From: Bin80 sp964291275
GTDB lineage: Bacteria; Bacteroidota; Rhodothermia; Rhodothermales; Bin80
Direction of reading: 5' to 3'
DNA: 64,000 nucleotides
Assembly (NCBI GenBank): GCA_964291275.2
Contig: OZ219799.1
Location: 496,001-560,000 of the forward strand
The position numbers and the translations under genes were made by a program. Below are positions 53,014 to 61,796 of the stretch, in pieces (position 1 is the first letter of the stretch; every line of letters begins with the position of its first letter). The notes under the pieces are model-generated. The model made no database searches and had not been told where the DNA came from. It saw only the letters and a program-made list of their open reading frames with translations.

Positions 53014-54147
53014 TCAAAAACACTGTGGGTGTTTGATAGGTGGCGTTTCTATGCGGCTAGACAAATCGTGCCTGTATACTGTCACTGTGGTGTCTGTATG
53101 AGCGGCAATCCGTTTTGCAGATAAAGTGATCCATCCAATGAACGGTATCTTTACCGATCCGATATAGTGTCCGGTCGCAATGCTGTAAACATCTATGGCA
53201 CGCTCACCATTTGGACGTACATTTATTAACAGCCAACCATTGACAACATTTATTCCGTAATGTACTATGCTGGAGAACTGAGCTGTAAATACCGGTGAAT
53301 CTTTATCCAACATTCGAGTCTCTATTTGTGCTTCTCCGGTTTTATAGGCTGTCATGGTACGTTGTGCATACAGTAAACTGCCGGTTGAATCATACACTGC
53401 AAACATTGGATAATATGCGGACGCAAATGTCATGCAGTTCCCGTATGTGTGAATCCATCCCTCACGACCTAGGGCTGTTGCCATGTCATTTTGATTTTCG
53501 AAGACCTTGCCAAAATGACGCCTGCCCGTATCGGTTACAACTGTAAATAGCGATTCTGAATCCAAATAGAAATAGTATGAAATACCGGACTCGGTGCGTG
53601 CTTGGCGAAGCGGGTTATCGAGTCGTTGCTCTGCCCAAAAGCGATTGGTTTGGGTTTCGAAGGTATATTCAAAAAGTAGGGCGGTTAGAACTATTAAGGA
53701 GTCACCAACAATGATTAAATCGGATACAGGCGTACGTATCTGTCCAGGGGCACTCCCAATTCCGCGGGTGTGTAATGCTGCGAACACCCCCGTTGTATCA
53801 AATTCCTTTACGTGCCTGTCTCCTACATCGTAAATATATAATTGATCTTGTGTGTCAAAACGCTTGGCAAAGGGACCGAATACCGGCACAGAGTCAGTGT
53901 ATGAAATCTGAAACAGCGAATCCGTGGAAAAATTGATCCATGTGCGTTCCGCAGAGCGTCTGGGGTTTAGTGTTAATGCTATTCCTTTAATCACTTCGGT
54001 GTCAGTTTTTTCCGCACACGAAGTGAGCGCGGCAGCCAGCATGATGGCTACGGCGTAGACTACTCTAATTGGAATCTTCGATTCTGCAGTCAATGCTGCT
54101 CTCGGACTGTCAAGGCTTGGACAATAGGGCATACGGCAATCAGGCAA
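53014..54147 (-). CDS. 6-bladed beta-propeller lipoprotein
   Basis: 377 residues from the first ATG; a Met at 54132 is possible. A lipobox is seen at IMLAAALTSC (Cys44 from the first ATG), after a rather long n-region, so the true start may be internal. Blade units such as QLYIYDVGDRHVKEFDTTG and GIGSAPGQIRTPVSDLIIVGDSL match the other propellers. It is first in the minus-strand set propeller, thioredoxin-like relic, propeller. The function is unknown. Confidence 0.75.
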   Translation of the reverse strand: MPDCRMPYCPSLDSPRAALTAESKIPIRVVYAVAIMLAAALTSCAEKTDTEVIKGIALTLNPRRSAERTWINFSTDSLFQISYTDSVPVFGPFAKRFDTQDQLYIYDVGDRHVKEFDTTGVFAALHTRGIGSAPGQIRTPVSDLIIVGDSLIVLTALLFEYTFETQTNRFWAEQRLDNPLRQARTESGISYYFYLDSESLFTVVTDTGRRHFGKVFENQNDMATALGREGWIHTYGNCMTFASAYYPMFAVYDSTGSLLYAQRTMTAYKTGEAQIETRMLDKDSPVFTAQFSSIVHYGINVVNGWLLINVRPNGERAIDVYSIATGHYIGSVKIPFIGWITLSAKRIAAHTDTTVTVYRHDLSSRIETPPIKHPQCF

Positions 54148-54264
54148 GCGGCTTGAGGCCCCTTAGTGAATGGGCCAGCAAGGTCCACCGCGCATGCATC
54201 CCGTTTTCTGGCGATTGCAGTGTGCGTGAAGCATCGGCTAGAATCTCGTGCAGTATGTCAAGGA

Positions 54265-54328
54265 TTGGGAGCACCCAGACATTGATTTGGGAGCACCCAG
54301 ACATTGATTTGGGAGCACCCAGACATTT
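54265..54328. repeat. Three tandem 22-bp repeats
   Basis: The unit TTGGGAGCACCCAGACATTGAT starts at 54265, 54287 and 54309; the last unit is truncated. Each holds the small inverted repeat GGGAGCACCC. The array lies upstream of the propeller gene at 53.0 kb (reading minus) and about 155 bp from the IS1634-type element. The rest of 54148-54476 holds nothing recognised. Confidence 0.9.
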
Positions 54329-54482
54329 TGCACGGATGTAACGGCAGCCGAAGTCATTTGGTTCTTTCATAACCAGTTGGCACGTGAAGGTCTGGTATAA
54401 CTTCCTTCTCCAACCACTTAACCCCAACCTCTGAACCTAACCTCGCCAAATTCCATGGCGAAGTTGCGCTAAGCGATTATAT

Positions 54483-56617
54483 CTGAACTTCCCCCCTTAT
54501 CCTAAGGTTTTTCTCTTTTTGTTCTGATTTTGGGACGTAGGGCCGAATATTTGGGCCTTATCGTTGAACTTTTCTTCTCATTTCGACTCTTTTTCGGGCT
54601 TTTTGTGGTGTATTTCTCTGTTTTCGGCGTGTTTTTTGGTGATTGGGTTTTAAACAGGTGTACCCATGTCATTATTTTGAATGTTTTCGGTTTTATGGCC
54701 GATTTACGGATATATTCCCATATTTTTCGTATATTATAGGAAACATACCCATGATATTGTACCCATGTATGTAGCGCGAATCCCCAACCGGAATTCCAAT
54801 CCCACTTGGCTCATCCGTGAGTCCAGACGCGTCAATGGAAAAATCCAAAAAATCACCATCGCCAATATCACCAAACTTCCCCAGGTGTTCATTGATGGAA
54901 TCCGGGTTCTCCTCAAAGGCGGCACCGCCGTCCGCTCGTTCGAGGAGGCCTTCGACGTGCAAAGCAGCAAGAACCACGGACATGTCGCCGCGGTCCTGGG
55001 CATCATGAGACAACTCAGACTGCCGGAACTGATTGCTCCGAAGAATTCCCGCTTCCGCCGACTGATCCTCGGCATGATTGCCGCACGCGTGATCAAGTCG
55101 GCAAGCAAGCTCTCGACCAGTGCCATGCTGGATGTAAAACACGCATCCACCACGCTCAATGAAGAGCTTGGACTCAAACGCGTGGATGAAGATGATCTCT
55201 ATGATGCGATGGATGAACTGCTCAAACGCAAGACAGACATTGAGTGTCGTTTGGCAAAACGACACCTCAAGGAGGGGAGTCTGGTGCTCTACGATGTGAC
55301 CAGTAGCTATGTGGAAGGCGAGAAAAATGAATGGGCGGCCTATGGCTACAACCGGGACAAGAAGCTGGGCAAGAAGCAGATTGTCTATGGACTGATGACC
55401 GATCAGGAGGGCTGTCCGGTGTCGGTCGAGGTGTTTCGCGGCAATACCGCCGACACCCGTACACTGCGCGCCCAAGTGGAAAAAATTCAGAACACATTTG
55501 AACTCAAGCATGTGGTGTTGGTCGGAGACCGTGGAATTCTGAAGCAGAAGCAGATTCAGGAGGAGATTCTGCCCGTAGGTCTGGACTGGATCACGGCGAT
55601 GCAAAAGTGCGAGATTCGTGAGGTGGTCGAGCAAGAGGGCTATCAGATGAGTCTATTTGATGAACAGAACTTGGTAGAGGTCTGTTGTGACCTGTATCCA
55701 AATGACCGGCTGGTCCTGTGCAGAAACTCCTTACAGGCCGAAAAGAGTAAGAAAACGCGGGAAGACCTGCTCGTGAAGGCGGAGGAGAAACTTGACAAGA
55801 TCATCGAGGCGATCCAAAACGGGCGACTCAAAGATGCAGGGAAAATTGGCGTGCGGGTCGGAAAGGTATTCGGGAAAAAGAAGCACAAGAAAAAATACTT
55901 TCAACTCGTGATCCGGGAAGGACACTTTTCATATACTCGCAATGAAGAGGTGATTCAGAAGGAGGAACGACTCGACGGCCTGTATGCCATCCGTTCCAGT
56001 CTGAAATCGGGGCCGAACGCCGCCGAGTTGGTCACAAATTATAAACGTCTTTCCACGGTGGAGATGGCCTTCCGTACGATGAAATCCATGTCGTTGCAGA
56101 TCCGTCCGATTCACCATCGCACCAAAGACCGGGTCGTTGCACATGTCTTTTTGTGCATGCTGGCCTACTACGTAGAATATCATCTGCGTCGTAAGTTGGC
56201 TCCGATGTTGTTTGCAGAGGATGATCTGGAAGCAAAACGAGTGCAGCGCGGAGAAGTTGTCGAACCCGCCAAACCCTCGGAATCGGCGAAAAAGAAAGCC
56301 CAAACCAAGCAAACTGAGACGGGCGAAAAGGTTTGGAGCTTTGCGGAGCTGATGGAAGAACTTTCAAAGGCATGCCGCCTCGTTGTCATTCCGAAAATCA
56401 AGACGGATGCATCCCCCGAAGTCGTCATGGTCAAGGAGATCAGTCCCACCCAAAAGCAGGCATTCAAACTGCTGAATATCAAACTGCTGTAGTCCTCGGT
56501 TCACCAAACTGGACTCCCCAGACCGCCGTCCCTGGCGGTCAGTAATTTTTCAAAAAAAGCCTCAAATTTGTGGAGAAAATCGTGCCTTCGAAAAAATCAA
56601 AATAGGGGGAAGTTCAG
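54483..56617 (+). mobile_element. IS1634-type (IS4 group) insertion sequence
   Basis: The ends are CTGAACTTCCCCC at 54483-54495 and its complement GGGGGAAGTTCAG at 56605-56617, perfect for 13 bp. A 6-bp target duplication TTATAT flanks the element (54477-54482 and 56618-56623). The length is 2135 bp. One transposase gene fills the interior. Removing the element and one TTATAT restores continuous flanking sequence. Confidence 0.92.
54765..56492 (+). CDS. IS1634-family DDE transposase
   Basis: 575 residues from the ATG at 54765; an upstream in-frame start at 54681 would add 28 hydrophobic residues that look non-native. Typical features are VLYDVTSSYVEGEKNEW (first catalytic Asp), VLVGDRGILKQKQ (second Asp) and the late Glu region RLSTVEMAFRTMKSMSLQIRP with the YREK-like arrangement of IS4-type enzymes. 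The Lys-rich middle (KKTREDLLVKAEEKLDKI) is family-typical. The frame is intact, so the element may be active. Confidence 0.92.
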   Translation: MYVARIPNRNSNPTWLIRESRRVNGKIQKITIANITKLPQVFIDGIRVLLKGGTAVRSFEEAFDVQSSKNHGHVAAVLGIMRQLRLPELIAPKNSRFRRLILGMIAARVIKSASKLSTSAMLDVKHASTTLNEELGLKRVDEDDLYDAMDELLKRKTDIECRLAKRHLKEGSLVLYDVTSSYVEGEKNEWAAYGYNRDKKLGKKQIVYGLMTDQEGCPVSVEVFRGNTADTRTLRAQVEKIQNTFELKHVVLVGDRGILKQKQIQEEILPVGLDWITAMQKCEIREVVEQEGYQMSLFDEQNLVEVCCDLYPNDRLVLCRNSLQAEKSKKTREDLLVKAEEKLDKIIEAIQNGRLKDAGKIGVRVGKVFGKKKHKKKYFQLVIREGHFSYTRNEEVIQKEERLDGLYAIRSSLKSGPNAAELVTNYKRLSTVEMAFRTMKSMSLQIRPIHHRTKDRVVAHVFLCMLAYYVEYHLRRKLAPMLFAEDDLEAKRVQRGEVVEPAKPSESAKKKAQTKQTETGEKVWSFAELMEELSKACRLVVIPKIKTDASPEVVMVKEISPTQKQAFKLLNIKLL

Positions 56618-56724
56618 TTATATTCGTGAGATCTCAGTTGAAGGGTATGAGGACCGGTTTTTGACATTGATCACACTCGAGGTGCTCGTTGCGCAACCCC
56701 TTCGAGGCAGATTCCAGACAGAAA

Positions 56725-58167
56725 TCAGGATAAAACGATCTCTCTGCGTAGCCGGGCAACAGGCAGCCCCAGTTGTACTCGGTACTTGGATACGGTACGT
56801 CTAGCGATTCTGTATCCTTTCTCCTTCAGGATAACCGTAATAGCCTGATCCGTCAGTGGATCTGTCTTGTCCTCCCGCTCAATGATACCGGAAATAATAG
56901 CTCTGACTTCCTTGTTCGACACATTGACACCGGACTCTGTCGCTACCCCCTCGGAGAAAAAGTATTTGAGTTCGTAGATGCCAAAATCGCATTGAACATA
57001 TTTTCCACTCACAACACGACTGACAGTCGAAATGTCCATGTCGATCCGCTGGGCAATATCCTTGAGGATAAGCGGGCGCAGGTGCCCTTCTCCCAAAATA
57101 AAAAAGGCTTCCTGGAATGCGACGATCTCACGCATGACGGAGAGCATGGTTTGGCGGCGTTGCTGCACTGCGTCAATGAACCACTTTGCCGATTCAAACT
57201 TTGAGCGAAGGAATTGCTTCGTTTTTACATCGGAGGGTTTGTTTGAGCCGGTCTGCTTGTCAGCGGCCATCTTTTCAATCATTTCCCTGTACGGTTTGGA
57301 AACCGCAAGCGTTGGGAAATTGCCGGAGTTAAGTTGAATGACAAACGAGCCGTCAGTATTGCGAACCAGAAAATCAGGAGTCACATAGTTTTCCTGCGGA
57401 GTGAACGTGCCCTCTCCAGGTTTGGGATTGCACGATTGGATGAGGTCTATAGCAGATTTGAGAACTGTATCATTAATGCCCAGCCGCTCCTCGATGCGTT
57501 CGTACTGTCTTCGGGCGAAGGGAGTAAACAGATTGCCAACCACTTGGAGAGCGATATCTCGACTGGGAGTATCTTCCGGGATCAATTCCAATTGGATCAA
57601 TAGACATTCCTGCACGCTGCGTGCCGCAATTCCAGGTGGATCAAATCGCTGGATATGGTGCAACACGCGAATCACATCTTCTTCTGTCAATTCCTCTCGA
57701 TAGTTGAATGTGATATCATCTACAATTGAGGGAATTTCTCTCCGCAGGTAGCCATCCTCGTCAATGGAGCCTATGATTTGCTCTGCGATGAGCGTGTCTC
57801 GTCTATCAAGATTCAAGAACTTTTTTTGTCTGCGTAGATAATCGGTCAGAGATTCGGCGGCTGCAAGGGGGATCTCCCTGTCTACCTGGTTATGGTCCAC
57901 GCGAGCTTTGTATCCGTACAGATCATTTGCATCCGGTAACAGATCTTCCAAGTCAAATTCTTCGTCATTGCTGTTGTCAACGGACTCCCCCTCCGGCTCA
58001 GGTGATATCTCGTCAGGAGATCCTTCTTCGAGCAGCGGGTTCGCCACCAGTTCCTGCTGAATGCGTTGTTCCAGTGCAAGCGTTGGTAACTGCAGCAGCT
58101 GGATATACTGAATCTGCTGCGGGGACAGTTTTTGTTGCAGCCTTAATTCTTGACTCAGATTCAGCAT
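56725..58167 (-). CDS. rpoN: RNA polymerase sigma-54 factor
   Basis: 480 residues. Region I (about 1-50) is Gln/Leu-rich (LRLQQKLSPQQIQYIQLLQLP), followed by an acidic region II and the core-binding and DNA-binding regions. The helix-turn-helix is around DISTVSRVVSGKYVQ and the RpoN box is ARRTVSKYRVQLG. It recognises -24/-12 promoters and needs an AAA+ activator. An ISNCY-type element ends only 24 bp upstream of the start, so the native promoter has been displaced. A decayed second copy lies at 50-51.4 kb. Confidence 0.95.
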   Translation of the reverse strand: MLNLSQELRLQQKLSPQQIQYIQLLQLPTLALEQRIQQELVANPLLEEGSPDEISPEPEGESVDNSNDEEFDLEDLLPDANDLYGYKARVDHNQVDREIPLAAAESLTDYLRRQKKFLNLDRRDTLIAEQIIGSIDEDGYLRREIPSIVDDITFNYREELTEEDVIRVLHHIQRFDPPGIAARSVQECLLIQLELIPEDTPSRDIALQVVGNLFTPFARRQYERIEERLGINDTVLKSAIDLIQSCNPKPGEGTFTPQENYVTPDFLVRNTDGSFVIQLNSGNFPTLAVSKPYREMIEKMAADKQTGSNKPSDVKTKQFLRSKFESAKWFIDAVQQRRQTMLSVMREIVAFQEAFFILGEGHLRPLILKDIAQRIDMDISTVSRVVSGKYVQCDFGIYELKYFFSEGVATESGVNVSNKEVRAIISGIIEREDKTDPLTDQAITVILKEKGYRIARRTVSKYRVQLGLPVARLRREIVLS

Positions 58168-58191
58168 ATGCCGGATACTCGTTTCTTAGAT

Positions 58192-60099
58192 TAGTGCTTG
58201 CCAGAAAATGATTTTGGTTGTGGGATTATACGATGAGTTCGGGTATTTGGGGGCAGATTTGATCATTTTGGGTGGATTTGGTCAGGATTTAGCGTGTATT
58301 TGGGGCTCTGATCGCATAGGCGTCGTCCGAGCGGGAGGATGAATGAATTTGCGAATCTGGCGGCAATTTTGGGGTAGAAGGTCTGATTTGGGCGTTTAAG
58401 CGTGTACATTCGCCCCTTTGTTGCCATGCGTGTAGTAATGGAAGCCCAACGCGCGTTTGGGCAGGTCCCGATTGAAGAGATCGAGCTTGCCCCCCGCAGC
58501 CGGGATGACATTCCGGTGGTATTGCGTGGTTTGCTTTCGATTTACAAGAATGCAAAGACGCGAGCGAAGATTTTCGAGCTTTTGGAAGGGGGCGTGGCTT
58601 CGGGGGTCAGTCACAAATTGGGGCGCCGGGGGATGGATCTGTGGAGGATTTTTGTTCTGGGGATGCTGAAGCAGGCCCTGAATTGCGATTATGATCGACT
58701 GACGCATATGGCGAACAACGACAAGCTCCTGCGCCAGATGCTTGGGCATGGTAGTTGGCGCGAGGGATCGGAATACCATGTACAGACGATTCTGGACAAT
58801 GTGAGTTTGTTATCGGAGGAGTTACTGGGCAAGATCAACAAGGTTGTGGTGGAGCATGGTCACGGGGAGCTTACGAAGAAGGCCCGTCAGGAGGGGTTAC
58901 GTTGCAGGGTAGATTCAGCGGTGACGAAGACGCATGTTCATTGGCCTACGGATGTGAGTCTGCTAAGGGATGCGGTGGGTTTGTTGCTTCGGGAGTCTGC
59001 ACGTATGAGCGGTGCGCACGGCCTGCCGGGCTGGCGCAAGGCGTCGGATTGGGAAAAGCGGCTTGATCGTTTGTTTCAAGGGGTACGCAGGTCACGGGGT
59101 TGGCATCGTCGTGATCGGGTGCGCAAATACCTGTGCCACTGCAGAAAGCTGGTGAAGAAGGCGTTGGCTTCGCAGCGGAGGTTGGGGGCAGATTGCAGTG
59201 ATCGGTGGCTGCACTACCTGGGATGCAGCTTGACACTGATCGATCAGGTGGATCGGCGGTTGCTCAGGGGCGAAAAGATTCCGCATTCGGAGAAGATTTT
59301 CTCGGTTCACGAGCCGCATACGCGTTGGATCGTCAAAGGTAAGGCGGGGGTACAGGCGGAGTTGGGCCTCCCGGTCTGCGTCTTGGAGGACCAGCATCAG
59401 TAGATTCTTCACTACCGGGTGCTCTACGAGGGGGTAGATTCGTCAATGATCGTGGATTTTTTACGGGAGGCCACGACGCTGTACCCGTCCCTGACTTCGT
59501 GCAGCATGGATACGGGGTATTCATCGGAACACAACCGGCGCGCATTGGAGCAAATTCTGAAACTGGTGATTATGCCGAAGCGGGGGCGTTTAAGTCATGC
59601 GGACAGGGAGCGCGCATCCGCTCCGGACTTTGTGGAGGGTCGTCGTCAGCATCCGGCGGTAGAATCCGCGATCAACAATTTGAACCAGCGCGGACTGGAC
59701 TTGGTGCGTACGCATGGTAAGGAGGGGTTTGGTCGCACGGTAGCGCTCTCTGTGGTCGCGGCCAACGTACATCGTCTTGGCTTGCAGTTGAAGCGGAAAG
59801 AGGAGCGGCTCAAGCGCTGGCATCAGGCCCGAAAACGAGCGGCGTAGCGCCGCTGTAATCCTACCGAAGGAATTTGGACAGGCTCCGCCATAAGCGGAAA
59901 GGCAGACATACGTCGGGTTGGCACGCATGGTCGCGTCCCAGCTGCATCGGAGAGCAAAAAATGTCTTCCAGTGACCATTCAGCAAGCCGAAAGGCACCTG
60001 ATTCCCCCGAAACTCCACCAACGACGCCACAATTACGGCCCCAGATTGTTATGAATATAGCAAGAATCGCAAAAATGACCTATTCTCTGACAAGCACTA
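58192..60099 (+). mobile_element. ISNCY-type insertion sequence
   Basis: The left end 58192-58209 (TAGTGCTTGCCAGAAAAT) and the right end in reverse complement from 60099 (TAGTGCTTGTCAGAGAAT) match at 16 of 18 bases. GAT lies just outside both ends (58189-58191 and 60100-60102), a possible 3-bp duplication. The element is about 1.9 kb. Some 230 bp after the transposase (59848-60081) has no recognised content. Confidence 0.8.
58402..59847 (+). pseudogene. ISNCY-family transposase split by an in-frame stop
   Basis: The frame opens at a GTG at 58402 and runs to 59400, where a TAG interrupts it (59401-59403); the same frame continues to 59847. The protein shows the family start VVMEAQRAFGQVPIEEIEL and PRSRDDIPVVLRGL, the catalytic-region CRVDSAVTKTHVHWPTD, and, after the stop, LHYRVLYEGVD and MDTGYSSEHNRRALEQ with later YVVAANVHRLG-like VVAANVHRLGLQL. 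The stop falls where related proteins read QHQFILH. A nonsense mutation is the simplest explanation; suppressed readthrough cannot be ruled out. The element is probably inactive. Confidence 0.85.
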
Positions 60100-60227
60100 G
60101 ATTAAGTTGCACCTACCACCGAAACGTAGTGAGCAGTTACGGGGGTTGCAATTGTATAGTCCAGTATCTTACGATCTTACGGTGGTTCGGTTAAGTACCG
60201 AAGGTTAATACATGTTGCATCCTGTTG

Positions 60228-61796
60228 ATGATTAAGCGCCAAAGCATAGCCGCCCCTAGCTCTCAAGACAAAGACTTTGAACGTCGGCTCCGCCCGCGTA
60301 AACTGAAGGATTTTATCGGACAAGAGAAAATCAAGGGCAACCTCAGCATATTTATGCAGGCTGCTCTGGAGCGAGAGGAGAGTCTCGACCATGTACTTTT
60401 ATCTGGTCCTCCGGGGTTGGGCAAGTGTGTAACGGCAGATACACAAATACAGACTCCCCAGGGCTGTGTGCCTATGGGGCGCCTGATTCCAACCAATCTT
60501 AGTCCCGGTGAATGCAGAAACCATACTGTAACAGTCACTGGAGCGCTCGGCGCAGAGCGTACATCACATGTGTATGCCAGTGGATTTGGTCCTACGATTC
60601 GTCTCTTTACAAGCTGCGGGCAGTCTGTAGAGGGTACCCCGGCACATCCCGTACTGGCAGAGGCCCAAGGCTATATGACCTGGCGACCGCTTGCGTCGAT
60701 TGAGCTCGGAGACCGGGTTGTAGTGTTGAAGAAAGAGTCTGTGCAGGGTTCTGTCGAAAGAGGAGGATACCAAGATCTCCGGTTTACAAAGCAGCACTTG
60801 ATTGCCCTGGAAGCATCAAGTGGAAACAGACCGAAAGCAACGGGTGACTTTAAGTGGAGCACAGTCACGCGACTCGAGTCTGCGGAGGCAGAAACGTTCG
60901 ATTTTGTGGTTCCAGGCTCGCATTCGTTCATCGGTAACGGATTCTGCAATCATAACACGACACTGGGACACATTATTGCAGAGGAAATGGGGGCATCCAT
61001 CACGACCTCGTCTGGCCCAGTCCTGGATAAACCCGCAGATCTAGCAGGCATTCTGACCAAACTGAAGGAAGGGGATGTTCTCTTCATCGACGAAATGCAT
61101 CGTTTGTCGCCACTGGTGGAAGAGTATCTCTATTCAGCCATGGAGGACTATTACATTGACATTGTCATTGATAGTGGCCCGAATGCCCGAAGTGTGAAGA
61201 TTCCGTTACCCCGATTTACAATGGTGGGAGCTACTACACGAAAGGGGCTGTTGACCGCGCCTTTGCGTAGCCGGTTTGGAATAGATTTCCGGTATGATTA
61301 TTATAGCGCTAAGCTGCTTAAGGCCATCCTTACGCGTTCGGCGAGAATTCTCGATGTTCCAATTGAAGAGGAAGGTGCGTATGAGATTGCTCGTCGGAGC
61401 CGGGGGACCCCCCGTATAGCCAATCGTTTACTGCGCCGTGCCCGGGACTTTGCGCAGGTGGAGGGAGATGGCTGTATAAGCCTTAAAATGGCGGATCGCG
61501 CACTGACAGCACTGGATGTAGATGCCGAAGGATTGGACGACATGGACACGCGTATATTGCTCAGTCTCATTGATAAATTCAATGGCGGACCCGCCGGACT
61601 CTCTACCCTGTCCGTATCGGTTGGAGAAGAGTCAGGAACAATAGAAGAGGTCTATGAACCTTATCTGATTCAAGAGGGATATATGCAGCGTACGCCACGT
61701 GGGCGTATCGCCACCAAAAAGGCATATAGACATTTTGGGAGAAAATCCCCAGGCGAAATGCCGACACTATTTGATACTAAAGACGAAGAAGAATGA
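60228..61796 (+). CDS. ruvB: Holliday junction helicase RuvB, with an intein
   Basis: 522 codons from the ATG at 60228 (a TTG at 60225 is adjacent). After removal of the 177-residue intein, RuvB is 345 residues, the normal size. It is the AAA+ motor of branch migration, acting with RuvA. The Walker A motif reads GPPGLGK then the intein, then TTLGH; Walker B is DVLFIDEMHRL; the sensor and Arg-finger regions GATTRKGLLTAPLRSRFG follow, with a C-terminal winged helix (GLSTLSVSVGEESGTIEEVYEP). Because the intein splits the P-loop, splicing is needed for activity. The stop overlaps the start of the next gene by ATGA. Confidence 0.96.
   Translation: MIKRQSIAAPSSQDKDFERRLRPRKLKDFIGQEKIKGNLSIFMQAALEREESLDHVLLSGPPGLGKCVTADTQIQTPQGCVPMGRLIPTNLSPGECRNHTVTVTGALGAERTSHVYASGFGPTIRLFTSCGQSVEGTPAHPVLAEAQGYMTWRPLASIELGDRVVVLKKESVQGSVERGGYQDLRFTKQHLIALEASSGNRPKATGDFKWSTVTRLESAEAETFDFVVPGSHSFIGNGFCNHNTTLGHIIAEEMGASITTSSGPVLDKPADLAGILTKLKEGDVLFIDEMHRLSPLVEEYLYSAMEDYYIDIVIDSGPNARSVKIPLPRFTMVGATTRKGLLTAPLRSRFGIDFRYDYYSAKLLKAILTRSARILDVPIEEEGAYEIARRSRGTPRIANRLLRRARDFAQVEGDGCISLKMADRALTALDVDAEGLDDMDTRILLSLIDKFNGGPAGLSTLSVSVGEESGTIEEVYEPYLIQEGYMQRTPRGRIATKKAYRHFGRKSPGEMPTLFDTKDEEE
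60426..60956 (+). other. Mini-intein inside the RuvB P-loop
   Basis: 177 residues between Lys66 of GPPGLGK and the Thr of TTLGH. Block A starts with Cys1 (CVTADTQIQTPQG), block B has the Thr-x-x-His motif (GTPAHPVLA), block F is TFDFVVPGSHSFIGNG and block G ends FCNHN, with the penultimate His and terminal Asn. The +1 extein residue is Thr. There is room only for the splicing domain; no LAGLIDADG or HNH homing endonuclease is visible. Protein splicing is predicted from intact catalytic residues, not shown. Confidence 0.93.

Noticed and set aside
54265..54328. The 22-bp repeats as a CRISPR array
   Set aside because: The units are directly adjacent with no spacer between them.
54693..55634. 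A 313-codon minus-strand frame within the IS1634 element
   Set aside because: It is the complement of the transposase coding strand; the translation shows no known domain and the transposase frame carries clear catalytic motifs.
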